From contig JALGUJ010000020.1 in the NCBI GenBank assembly GCA_029820945.1, positions 1 to 51,742 of the forward strand: a stretch of 51,742 nucleotides of DNA, written 5' to 3'. Source of the DNA: Candidatus Zipacnadia bacterium (GTDB lineage: Bacteria > Armatimonadota > Zipacnadia > Zipacnadales > UBA5352). This document shows positions 42,152 through 49,951 of this stretch, in pieces (within the stretch, counting starts at the first letter, position 1; every line of letters begins with the position of its first letter). Made by a program: the position numbers and the translations under genes. The notes beneath the pieces were generated by a model. It had not been told where the DNA came from and searched no databases. It was given only the letters and a program-made list of their open reading frames with translations.

Positions 42152-43266
42152 CAGCCCTCACCGCCCCCGGCGGCGGCCGTCAGGCAGTCGCGGCACTGCC
42201 AGCCACGCTCGCGAATCATCTGGGCGATCTTCGGCAGGTCGAGCTGCGCCGGACAGACCTGCACGCAGCGGCCGCACCCGACGCAGCCGGGCCGGCCGTA
42301 CTGCTCGAAGGTGCCGCAGCACAGCTTATGGTGCGCGTAGTGGAACATGCGCTGCGAAGCCGTCTCCCGCGGATTGAAGCCGCTCGCCTCCAGCGAGTAC
42401 CCCGGGAAGTGGCACGAGTCCCAGCAGCGCATGTGCGCGCCCACGCCGTCCTCGACGTACTCGTACGTGTCGAAGCAGGTACAGACGGGGCAGACCAGCG
42501 AGCAGCTTCCGCACGAGAAGCACTTCGCACCCAGCTCGTCCCACAACTCCGGCGGCGTGTCGCCGCCGCTGATCCAGCGCATCGCCTGGGCGATGTTGCC
42601 CCGGCGCTCGAACTCGTCAAAGGCCTCCTCCACCAGCCGCTCGCGCTCGTCCCGCAGCTCCCGGCCGCCCTCCTCGAGCAGCTCCGCCGCCACCTCCGCC
42701 AGCTCCTCGCCCCGCTCGCTCCCCACCTCGACCAGGTAGACCGCCCCGATAAGCGTGAGCTGCAGGTCGAAGCCGCTGCGCGCCACCGGCCCGGCACCAG
42801 AGCAGGTGCACCAGCAGGCGTCGGTCTGCGGCCCGAGGCAGGCCATGGCGACGATGGTCGTGGCGCGGCGGCGGGCGGCGTAGACGTCGTCCACGAACTC
42901 CCCGCCCATGAAGAAGCGATCCAGATACTCGATGGCGGCCGCATCGCACGGCCGCACGCCGAAGAGCAGGTGCGACTGCGGCTCTGGCATCGAGCGTACC
43001 TGCGGAGGCCCACCGTCGGGCATAGCGTAGGTGAACACCGCCTCGCTCTGGGGCAGCACGTAGCAGACCGGCGAGACGAGCGAGTTCTCGTAGTCCAACT
43101 CGACCGCCTCGGGCGAGTCCGCCTCGGCGAACATCAGGTCCCCGTGCAGCCCGCGCAGGGGCGCGATGAAGTGATCGGCCGCGCCCATCAGCGTCCGGAT
43201 GAACTCCCCGATGTCCTGCTGGGCCAGCCGGTAGGTGGCGCGAACCTCGCTCTGTGTGTTCTCCAC
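42148..43266 (-). CDS. HydB/AsrA-like 4Fe-4S dicluster subunit
   Basis: Iron-sulfur subunit of the sulfhydrogenase beta / anaerobic sulfite reductase A family, about 372 residues, passing electrons from the HydG-like flavoprotein. Two [4Fe-4S] motifs are near the C terminus: CFSCGSCSLVCPVC and CVGCGRCVQVCP. Two GTG codons can start it: 43308 (386 residues) and 43266. I choose 43266 because a plausible -10 element at 43317-43322 would put the transcript start at about the position of the first GTG, leaving a leader of about 43 bases; neither start has a strong ribosome-binding site. A 117-base gap with its own possible promoter separates it from the molybdopterin protein gene. Confidence 0.9.
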   Translation of the reverse strand: MENTQSEVRATYRLAQQDIGEFIRTLMGAADHFIAPLRGLHGDLMFAEADSPEAVELDYENSLVSPVCYVLPQSEAVFTYAMPDGGPPQVRSMPEPQSHLLFGVRPCDAAAIEYLDRFFMGGEFVDDVYAARRRATTIVAMACLGPQTDACWCTCSGAGPVARSGFDLQLTLIGAVYLVEVGSERGEELAEVAAELLEEGGRELRDERERLVEEAFDEFERRGNIAQAMRWISGGDTPPELWDELGAKCFSCGSCSLVCPVCTCFDTYEYVEDGVGAHMRCWDSCHFPGYSLEASGFNPRETASQRMFHYAHHKLCCGTFEQYGRPGCVGCGRCVQVCPAQLDLPKIAQMIRERGWQCRDCLTAAAGGGEGW

Positions 43267-43316
43267 GGTCCCATCACCGCATCGACGGCAATTCGTGAAA
43301 TCCCGCACGGGGCCAC

Positions 43317-43344
43317 ATAATATTCATCGGCTCAGACAGGCCAA
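43317..43344 (-). promoter_or_regulatory. Possible promoter before the HydB-like gene
   Basis: On the minus strand, TTGGCC (43339-43344), a 16-base spacer and TATTAT (43317-43322). The -10 matches the sigma-70 consensus at five of six bases and the -35 at four of six. Confidence 0.35.
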
Positions 43345-43425
43345 CGCTCGGCAACGCAACCCTGTCGGCACATCTTCCGCGGCGTATGCGTAGCATCCTT
43401 GTCAGAGACCGGCGCAACGCCGACC

Positions 43426-45273
43426 CTACCCGGTCTCCAACGGCCGGATCGCCCCGGCCACGGGGGCCACTGGCAGGCCGGATTCCCACTCCCCATCGGC
43501 GGCGCCCACGACCGTGCGGATCAGCCCCGGGAACTCCGTGGGCAGCAGGGCCAGGCGCTCGGGAATGCCCGGCGCCTGCCTGACGCGCGCGGTGGCCACG
43601 CCTGCGCGGGTGGATACCTGCGCCCGATCGCCCTCCCGCAGGCGAAGCTCCTCGGCATCCGCCGGCGCCAGCAGCACGTAGGGCTCGCGATACAGCGTCG
43701 CCTCGCGGCGCAGGATATGGGCACTCTGGCAGCGCGCGTCGGTCGTCCATCCGCCCCACCACGAGCGGGGCAGCAGCGTGAACGGATGCTCCTCGTCCGT
43801 CCTCGCCATCTCCACCGGCGGTGCCGTCAGCACCGCGGCGGGGACGACCTCCGTGACCTGCGCCGTCTGTGGCCCGACCTGGGCCAGCTCCCCTGCCCGC
43901 AGGTCGTCGAGCCGAATGTGCCCGTACCCGGGCACTTCGGCCCTGATCCGCTCCCACATGGCGTCGGTGCTGTCCCACCCGTCCTCACACCCAAGCGCTC
44001 GCGACAGCTCGCTGAGCACCGCGCCGACCGTCTGCGCCTGGCCGGCGGGCTCGACGATCTGCTCGCTGTACCACAGCCGGCCGTCGGGCTGCCTCACAGT
44101 CCCCTCGTGCTCGGCGTTCATGGCCATGGGCAGTGCGAGGTCCGCGAGGCCGGCCGTGGGCGAGAGCACGGAGGAGAGCGACACGGCGAACTCCAGCCGC
44201 CCGCGCAACTGCTGCAGGTCCGCCGGCGCCAACAGCCGACCCAGGTCCTCCCCGATCGCAATCAGGCAGCGGAGGGCCGAGCCGGGGCTCATCATCTGCA
44301 TGGCGCTCATGCCGCCCGGCCCGTGCCCCCCGGCCGCGAGCATGTCGATAGTTCCGAAGGTGTTCGCGCCCGAAGGCAGCAGGTAGAGTCCGACCCAGCG
44401 GGCCTCGCCGCGGATCGCCTGCGCAAGCTCCGCCAGAGCCAACGCCTCGTCGGTGCTCACGATGGCTGCGGTCGAGAAGAGCACCGCCAGGCGGTGGCTC
44501 TCCTCGATCAGGCCGACCAGCTCCCCTACATCGCCGGCGTCGAGCGGGCCGTCACCAGCCCCGGCCCCAGCGATCGCCGCCCCCACCTGCCGGAGCGCCG
44601 CCGAGCGCGTGCCGGGCCTGTGCCGGGCGTACACGTCCGCCCAGACCGCCAGGCCCTGGTCCACCTCGTCGATCAGGGCCATCCGCGCCCCGTCCTGGAG
44701 GCGGCGGGCCATGGCGCCGGCCGCCCGCGGGTTGATGTGCTGGAAGTTCGAGTTCACGCACAGGAACACGTCCGCGCCGTCCAGCTCCTCGGGCTCCGGC
44801 GCCCGGTAGGGCACTCCGAGCGCCTGCTCGATGCCCTGAAGCACGGGCGCGTCGAGTTCCAGCCCAAGCGTCGCGACGTTCGGCGTGCCGATGGCGCCAG
44901 CGAAGCGGCGGGCCGCGAAGACGTCCTCGTTGCTGAGGCTATCACCCAGGATGATGCCGATCGAGCCCGCATCGTCCTCGCAGAGCTTTGCGAGGACATT
45001 CACGAACTCCGCCAGGGCCTCCTCCCACCCAACGCGCTCCTGCGATCCGCCGCGCCGTGCCATCGGGCTGCGCAGCCGCCGGCCACTGCCGAGGATCTGG
45101 CCGACCTGCCAGCCTCTCATGCACAGCCCCGTAGCGCCCCACCCTGGCGCGGAACTCGGGAGCACAGTGATGCAAGGATGCTCGTCCGCCGCCGAGCCCT
45201 GCACCAGCAGGTTCAGGCCACACGCGCAGCCACACAGGGGACACGTGATGAAACCGAGGCTCTTCTCCCTCAC
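43426..45273 (-). CDS. Molybdopterin-oxidoreductase family protein lacking catalytic Cys/Sec
   Basis: A 615-residue protein like the alpha subunit of formate dehydrogenases, FwdB and NuoG. It has the N-terminal [4Fe-4S] motif with C11, C14, C18 and C51 (TCPLCGCACG and GLCMRG), the pterin-binding core and a C-terminal dinucleotide-binding domain. In the stretch where formate dehydrogenases carry Cys or Sec (after DVFAARRFAGAIGTPNVATL) there is neither, and no in-frame TGA. It may be an inactive, NuoG-like connector, or use a substrate that needs no such ligand. The start GTG 45271-45273 has GGAGAG nine bases before it and sits 45 or so bases after a predicted transcript start; the open frame upstream to 45528 covers the promoter. 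First gene of the hydrogenase cluster. Confidence 0.85.
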   Translation of the reverse strand: MREKSLGFITCPLCGCACGLNLLVQGSAADEHPCITVLPSSAPGWGATGLCMRGWQVGQILGSGRRLRSPMARRGGSQERVGWEEALAEFVNVLAKLCEDDAGSIGIILGDSLSNEDVFAARRFAGAIGTPNVATLGLELDAPVLQGIEQALGVPYRAPEPEELDGADVFLCVNSNFQHINPRAAGAMARRLQDGARMALIDEVDQGLAVWADVYARHRPGTRSAALRQVGAAIAGAGAGDGPLDAGDVGELVGLIEESHRLAVLFSTAAIVSTDEALALAELAQAIRGEARWVGLYLLPSGANTFGTIDMLAAGGHGPGGMSAMQMMSPGSALRCLIAIGEDLGRLLAPADLQQLRGRLEFAVSLSSVLSPTAGLADLALPMAMNAEHEGTVRQPDGRLWYSEQIVEPAGQAQTVGAVLSELSRALGCEDGWDSTDAMWERIRAEVPGYGHIRLDDLRAGELAQVGPQTAQVTEVVPAAVLTAPPVEMARTDEEHPFTLLPRSWWGGWTTDARCQSAHILRREATLYREPYVLLAPADAEELRLREGDRAQVSTRAGVATARVRQAPGIPERLALLPTEFPGLIRTVVGAADGEWESGLPVAPVAGAIRPLETG

Positions 45274-45679
45274 CGGACTCGATCTCTCCGGGCGCTTCAA
45301 CCAGATGCGACTGCTTACTTCGTGAATTCTGGCACAAATCACCCTCCATGTCAAGGCGAATCTGGGGAATATGCGGGATGGCGCGAGCGGTATTGACCGC
45401 CGCGGCCGTGAAATCATGCGCGAGGTCATCTCGCGATTACGCCAGAGAGCGTCGAGTCGGCGTCGCGGACGATCCGTTACAGCGCCCGGGCGTACGGTCG
45501 CTCGTGCCTTTCTTCGCGATCTGCTCAAATGGTACCGGCCGCGATGAAGGCGGGGCAGATAGGGCGCAGCGACGCGGCACGCTGCAGGCGGACGCGGTCC
45601 CTGAGACTGCTGAAGGTGCCGACCCCCTGAAGGGGAAAGGAGCGCCGCGGACCGATGTCAGAAGGCGAGGTGGGCACAC
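45274..45679. other. Intergenic region between the hydrogenase cluster and the E1 gene
   Basis: About 400 bases between divergent genes. The left end holds the hydrogenase-cluster promoter. The right end holds a small hairpin CCCC-TGAA-GGGG (about 45623-45638) and AAAGGAG ahead of an ATG at 45655 that opens only a short frame out of phase with the E1 gene. The middle has no ORF that I can support and no RNA gene that I recognise. Confidence 0.5.
45326..45354 (-). promoter_or_regulatory. Sigma-70 type promoter of the hydrogenase cluster
   Basis: On the minus strand, a perfect -35 TTGACA (45349-45354), a 17-base spacer and a -10 CAGAAT (45326-45331). The predicted transcript start is near 45318, giving a leader of about 45 bases before the GTG start of the molybdopterin protein. 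The -10 overlaps a TTCGTGAA-type sequence that also occurs before the HydB-like gene (43292-43299). Confidence 0.55.
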
Positions 45680-48028
45680 GTGCCGGAGGCCGCCGGTCTC
45701 AAGGACATGCTGCTGACGATGTACCGCATCCGCCTGTTCGAGGAGCGACTGAAGGACTTCTACGACTACACCGGCTTCGCGGGCGGCGAGGTCTCCGACG
45801 ATCCGGAGGCGGCGGGCGGCGACCTGCTGACCTGCACCCTCTATGACTTCACCCAGAGCAGCGAAGCTGCTCCGATGATCGGCGGCGCCGTGCACCTCTA
45901 CATCGGGGAGGAGGCGGTCGCGGTCGGCGTGTGCACGGAGCTGCGCGACACGGACTTCATCACCAGCTACCACCGCGGACACGGCCACGCCATCGCCAAG
46001 GGCCTCTCACTGCGAGGGATGCTCGCCGAGCTGATGGGCCGCGAGACCGGCCACTCGCGCGGCTGCGGCGGCTCCATGCACATCTACGACCGTGAGAGGG
46101 GCATGCTCGCCGGCAACGGTATCATCGGGGCCGGCATCCCCCTGGCGCTCGGCGCGGCATTCGCCGCCAAGTACCGCGAGCAGGACGACGTCGCGGTCGC
46201 GTTCTTCGGCGACGGAGCGGCCAACCAGGGCACCTTCGGCGAGTGCCTGAACCTCGCCTCGCTGTGGGAGCTGCCGGTCATCTTCGTGTGCGAGAACAAC
46301 CTCTGGGCCGCCTCCACCTCCGCCGAGATTGCCAACGCACGGCCCGATCTCGCGCCCCGTGCCGAGCCCTACGGCATCCCGGCGCATATCGTGGACGGCC
46401 AGGACGTGCTGGCGGTGAACGAGGTGGCCCAGGAGGCCGTCGAGCGCGCACGCGCGGGCCATGGGCCCACCATGGTCGAGGCGAAGACCTTCCGCTTCGT
46501 GGGCCACGCCGGCGGGGGCCAGCGGGCGCACCGCGACCAGGAGGCGCTCCAGGAATGGATGCAGCGCGACCCGATCGCCCTCTTCGAGCAGCGGCTCCAG
46601 GCCATGGGCGTCATGACCGAGGATGAGCAGGAGGCCATGCGCGATGAGGTGAGCGGCGAGATCGACCGGGCGGTCGCCCAGGCCTGCAGCGACCCGTTCC
46701 CGACACCGGACCGCCTCGAGACACTCGACGGCCCGCCGATCCGTCCGCCCGCGCTCCCCGCGCACGCGAGCGACGAGGCCGTCGCCGAGGCGTTGACCGA
46801 CCCTGAACTGCTCGCGAGGGTCGCCGCAATCGCAAGCCACTACGCGGAGAAGACAGAGCTGAGCCGAACGCGGCTCATCCAGGAGGGGCTTGCCGGCCTG
46901 GCCCGCGCGGCCGAGCGCTTCGATCCCGAGCGCGGAGAGAGCTTCGACCAGTACGCCGAATGGTGGATCCGCCAGGCGATCACCCGCAGCATCGGCCAGC
47001 GGGGCCGCCGGGCGTGGGACGAGGCAGCATTCGTCCGGGTGCGACGGAAGCACGCGCCGGACGAGCCGACCCGCAGCGTCACCTGGGCGGCGGCGGTCGC
47101 GGAGGCCGTGCGCGAGGAGATGGACCGCGATGAGGACATCTTCGTCATCGGCGAGGACCTGGGGCCGGTGCGCGAGCGCGAGGATCTGTGGGGGCAGCTT
47201 CGCGAGCGCCGCGTCTTCCAGACGCCCATCTCGGAGTCGGCCTTCATGGGCCTGGCGACAGGCGCGGCGGCGGTGGGCCTGCGCCCCATTGTCGAGATCA
47301 TGTACATGGACTTCGTGGCGGTCTGCTTCGACCAGATCGTCAACCAGTGCGCACCGCTGAACCTGATGTCGGGCGGACGGATCACGGTCCCCGTCGTCAT
47401 CAAGACGCCGGCCGGCTGCGGCACGCGTGAGGCCGCGCACCACTCCGGCCACCACGAGGCCTGGTTCATGCACGCGCCCGGCCTGAAGGTGGTCATCCCG
47501 TCCACTGCCTACGACGCCAAGGGCCTGCTGAAGACCGCGATCCGCGACGACGGTCCGGTCATGTTCGTCGAGCACCGACTGCTGCGCCGCAGCGAGTTCG
47601 ACGTGCCTGAGGGCGAGTGGACCCTCCCCTTCGGTCAGGCGGCCATCCGCCATGAGGGCGACGACATCACCGTGGTCGCCACCTCCTACGCGGTGCGCAA
47701 GACGATGCGCGCGGCCAGGGCGCTGGAGGACGAGATCGGGGTGGAGGTCATCGACCCGCGCACGCTGGTGCCGCTGGACATCGACACGATCCTCGGCTCG
47801 CTGGAGAAGACCGGCCGCCTCCTCGTCGTCCACGAGGCGCCGGCAAGGGCGGGCGCGGGCGCCGAGATCATCCGCCGGGTGATGGAGGACGGCGGCTTCG
47901 ATCTGCTGCGCGCGGCGCCCAGGGTCCTGGCGCGCGCCGACACGCCCATGCCCTACAGCCCACCGCTCGAGGACGCCTGCCTGCCCCAGCCCACCGACAT
48001 CGCGGAGACCATCCGGGAGATGGTGTGA
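45680..48028 (+). CDS. Fused E1 alpha/beta thiamine-dependent dehydrogenase with embedded sigma-70 region 2
   Basis: A 782-residue fusion of the two halves of a 2-oxoacid or acetoin dehydrogenase E1, which decarboxylates the substrate on thiamine diphosphate. E1 alpha spans about 1-360, with TSYHRGHGHAIAKG and the cofactor motif FFGDGAANQGTFGECLNLAS. E1 beta spans 467-782 (VIGEDLG, FQTPISESAFMGLATGAAAV, IVEIMYMDF). Between them, residues about 375-442 match sigma-70 region 2: AAIASHY, then RLIQEGLAGLARAAERF, then RGESFDQYAEWWIRQAITRS. The aromatic and polar residues equivalent to E. coli RpoD F427, Y430, W433, W434, Q437 and T440 are all kept. GTG 45680 is the start; GAGGTG lies 10 bases before it, and ATG 45707 is the alternative. 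No E2 or E3 gene is nearby. Confidence 0.93.
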   Translation: MPEAAGLKDMLLTMYRIRLFEERLKDFYDYTGFAGGEVSDDPEAAGGDLLTCTLYDFTQSSEAAPMIGGAVHLYIGEEAVAVGVCTELRDTDFITSYHRGHGHAIAKGLSLRGMLAELMGRETGHSRGCGGSMHIYDRERGMLAGNGIIGAGIPLALGAAFAAKYREQDDVAVAFFGDGAANQGTFGECLNLASLWELPVIFVCENNLWAASTSAEIANARPDLAPRAEPYGIPAHIVDGQDVLAVNEVAQEAVERARAGHGPTMVEAKTFRFVGHAGGGQRAHRDQEALQEWMQRDPIALFEQRLQAMGVMTEDEQEAMRDEVSGEIDRAVAQACSDPFPTPDRLETLDGPPIRPPALPAHASDEAVAEALTDPELLARVAAIASHYAEKTELSRTRLIQEGLAGLARAAERFDPERGESFDQYAEWWIRQAITRSIGQRGRRAWDEAAFVRVRRKHAPDEPTRSVTWAAAVAEAVREEMDRDEDIFVIGEDLGPVREREDLWGQLRERRVFQTPISESAFMGLATGAAAVGLRPIVEIMYMDFVAVCFDQIVNQCAPLNLMSGGRITVPVVIKTPAGCGTREAAHHSGHHEAWFMHAPGLKVVIPSTAYDAKGLLKTAIRDDGPVMFVEHRLLRRSEFDVPEGEWTLPFGQAAIRHEGDDITVVATSYAVRKTMRAARALEDEIGVEVIDPRTLVPLDIDTILGSLEKTGRLLVVHEAPARAGAGAEIIRRVMEDGGFDLLRAAPRVLARADTPMPYSPPLEDACLPQPTDIAETIREMV

Positions 48029-48085
48029 CGGGCGGGGTAGGTCGCACGCCGCAAGCGATCGACGACGGCGCCAGGGCCGTTCCTC

Positions 48086-48135
48086 CCCCCTCGTCCCGCC
48101 TACGGCGCGTCGTTTGCGCCGCCGGGGAGAGGGGG
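48086..48135 (+). terminator. GC-rich composite hairpin after the E1 gene
   Basis: Outer stem CCCCCTC (48086-48092) with GAGGGGG (48129-48135) and inner stem CGGCGC with GCGCCG around a GTCGTTT loop. It lies 57 bases after the E1 stop. No T-tract. Confidence 0.4.
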
Positions 48136-48177
48136 CCGAGGGCGCGTGACACCCGGCGACGGCGAACTACAACGACC

Positions 48178-48199
48178 GGGAGGGAGCGTGGTCCCTCCC
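48178..48199 (+). terminator. Perfect hairpin between E1 and oxidoreductase genes
   Basis: Stem GGGAGGGA (48178-48185) and TCCCTCCC (48192-48199) with a six-base loop, eight perfect pairs, 35 bases before the next start. It may end E1 transcription or act in the leader of the next gene. Confidence 0.4.
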
Positions 48200-48234
48200 C
48201 TCCAAACGACCGCACAACCACGGAGGTTCGCACG

Positions 48235-49287
48235 ATGCCCGACACCATCCGCTGTGCCGTCATCGGATACGGACCCATGCACCACTTCGGCCGGGCGCAT
48301 TGCGCCTGGATCGATCACACGTCCGAACTGGAGCTGGTCGGCGTCTGTGACATTGACCCCGAGCGTGCCGAGGTCGCGAAGCAGGACTGGCCGGAGATCG
48401 AGACCTGGAACTCGACCGCCCAGCTCTTCGCGCGAGAGGACATCGACCTCGTCTCCATCGTCACCCCGCACTTCACCCACTGTCCCATCGCGCTGGAGGC
48501 CTTCGAGGCCGGGAAGCACGTGGTGGTCGAGAAGGCCATGTGCCTGTCCGTCGCGGAGGCCACGGCGATGATCGAGGCCGCGGAGGCCGCGGGGAAGACG
48601 CTGGCCGTGCACCACAACCGCCGCCACGACGGCAACTTCCGCCGCATCCGGCAGCTCGTCGAGGACGGCGAGATCGGCCGGGTCTTCCAGATCGACCTGC
48701 AGGCCGGCGGCTACGGCGACCCCGAGCACGGCTGGTACACGGAGAAGGCAAAGGGAGGCGGGCTGCTCTACTTCTGGGGGCCGCACGCGGTGGACTGGGT
48801 GCTGACGCTCGCCGGGGAGCGGATGACCGGCGTGACCGGCTTCTTCCATAAGCTCGTCTGGGACCACGTGGACATCGCCGACCACGCGAAGGTGCTGATT
48901 CGCTTCGAGAGCGGCTGCGTGGCCGACGTGACCTACTCGCGCATCAACGCGGCCCCCCGACCGCTGTGGCGCATCCTCGGCACGGAGGGAGCCATCGTCG
49001 ATACCGGCGCCGGAGCCACCAGGGGCTACGAGCAGGTCATCTCCACCCCCCCGCAGGGCTCGGTCAAGCTCATCCGCGTCTCCGACCGCGGCCGCAGGCG
49101 CGAGGAGATGGAGGTCCCCAACCTCGACAACGACTGGCACAGCTACTGGCAGGAGCTGGCGGATCATCTGCTGCGTGGCGCGCCGGTCCCCGTCACCGGC
49201 CACGACGGCCGCCGCACCATCGCGGTTTTCGAGGCGGCCGAGCGCTCGTCACGAAGTGGCGTGACCGAGCCGGTGCCGTACGAATAG
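48235..49287 (+). CDS. Gfo/Idh/MocA family NAD(P)-dependent oxidoreductase
   Basis: A 350-residue cytoplasmic sugar or sugar-acid dehydrogenase-like protein. The N-terminal Rossmann fold (CAVIGYGPMHHFG) is followed by the family lysine in HVVVEKAMCLS, where the usual EKP is EKA, and the C-terminal domain carries the GPHAVDW motif with the family His and Asp. GGAGG lies eight bases before ATG 48235; the open frame reaches up to 48025 but covers the intergenic hairpins. It may process products of the glycan-degrading enzymes, but the substrate cannot be read from sequence. Confidence 0.92.
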   Translation: MPDTIRCAVIGYGPMHHFGRAHCAWIDHTSELELVGVCDIDPERAEVAKQDWPEIETWNSTAQLFAREDIDLVSIVTPHFTHCPIALEAFEAGKHVVVEKAMCLSVAEATAMIEAAEAAGKTLAVHHNRRHDGNFRRIRQLVEDGEIGRVFQIDLQAGGYGDPEHGWYTEKAKGGGLLYFWGPHAVDWVLTLAGERMTGVTGFFHKLVWDHVDIADHAKVLIRFESGCVADVTYSRINAAPRPLWRILGTEGAIVDTGAGATRGYEQVISTPPQGSVKLIRVSDRGRRREEMEVPNLDNDWHSYWQELADHLLRGAPVPVTGHDGRRTIAVFEAAERSSRSGVTEPVPYE

Positions 49288-49400
49288 CGTCACATCGCGC
49301 ACAGACGGATCGATTCCACCATGCCAGGGAGGTCATTCGGCGACCGCGCGGAATGTTCAGCGTGGAGGCTGTCGTTACTGCGACGGTGGAGGTGTCGAGC

Positions 49401-49775
49401 ATGCCAGTTGCCCAGGACCTCATGACCACCGACGTCGTCACCATCGATGGGAACGCGACGGTGAGAGAAGCGGTCGACAAGATGAAGTCCGAGGGGGTGC
49501 GCTGCCTCATCGTGGAGCGGCGCGATGCGGAGGACGCCTACGGCATCGTCACACAGCGCGACATCGTCTACAACGTCGTCGCCTGGAGCGAGGACCCCGA
49601 GAAGGTGCGTGTCCACGAGATCATGACCAAGCCGCTCGTGCTCGTGAACAGGCACCTCGACATCCGGCACGTCGCGCGACTGATGGCCAATGCCGGGCTC
49701 TCCCGCGCACCGGTCATCTTCGACGGCGAGCTGCAGGGCATCGTCTCGGTCAGCGACATCCTCGCCGCCATCTAA
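49401..49775 (+). CDS. CBS domain-pair protein
   Basis: A 124-residue protein made of two tandem CBS domains (about 5-60 and 70-124), which typically bind adenine nucleotides and sense energy state. The start is ATG 49401 with GGAGGTG six bases upstream; an ATG at 49353 in the same frame is less well placed. Motifs such as AQDLMTTDVVTIDGNATVRE, GIVTQRDIVYNVVA and GIVSVSDILAAI are typical. Stand-alone CBS pairs have no fixed target; none is indicated here. Confidence 0.92.
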   Translation: MPVAQDLMTTDVVTIDGNATVREAVDKMKSEGVRCLIVERRDAEDAYGIVTQRDIVYNVVAWSEDPEKVRVHEIMTKPLVLVNRHLDIRHVARLMANAGLSRAPVIFDGELQGIVSVSDILAAI

Positions 49776-49817
49776 GCGCCAGCATCGCCCCAGCGACAGC
49801 CACAGGATTTGCAGCAA

Positions 49818-49858
49818 CCAGCCGCCCGAGAACCGGCCCAGGCCGGCCGGGCGGCTGG
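49818..49858 (+). terminator. Strong hairpin after the CBS gene
   Basis: Perfect 11-base outer stem CCAGCCGCCCG (49818-49828) with CGGGCGGCTGG (49848-49858), and an inner five-base stem CCGGC/GCCGG with a CCAG loop. It lies 43 bases after the CBS stop. No T-tract follows. Confidence 0.55.
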
Positions 49859-49951
49859 GTCTGTACACTCGCGAGAGCGGCTCAAGCGACATCCCACCCC
49901 CCGGCGGAGCATTCTCTTCCGCAGGGACGCAGTCTTCGGAGGCGACCTACC

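Noticed and set aside
43426-45273. Possible selenocysteine in the molybdopterin protein
   Set aside because: The frame has no in-frame TGA, and I see no SECIS-like hairpin at the active-site region.
43399-45396. 665-codon plus-strand open frame
   Set aside because: Antisense to the molybdopterin-family gene; no domain.
45655-45846. Short ORF starting at ATG 45655 with AAAGGAG upstream
   Set aside because: It is out of frame with the E1 gene, overlaps its start, and has Arg/His-rich shadow composition; kept only as a note on the intergenic region.
46802-47008. Sigma-like segment as a chimeric assembly artefact
   Set aside because: Both junctions keep frame, the E1 halves on both sides are complete and in normal order, and codon composition does not change across them; still worth a read check.
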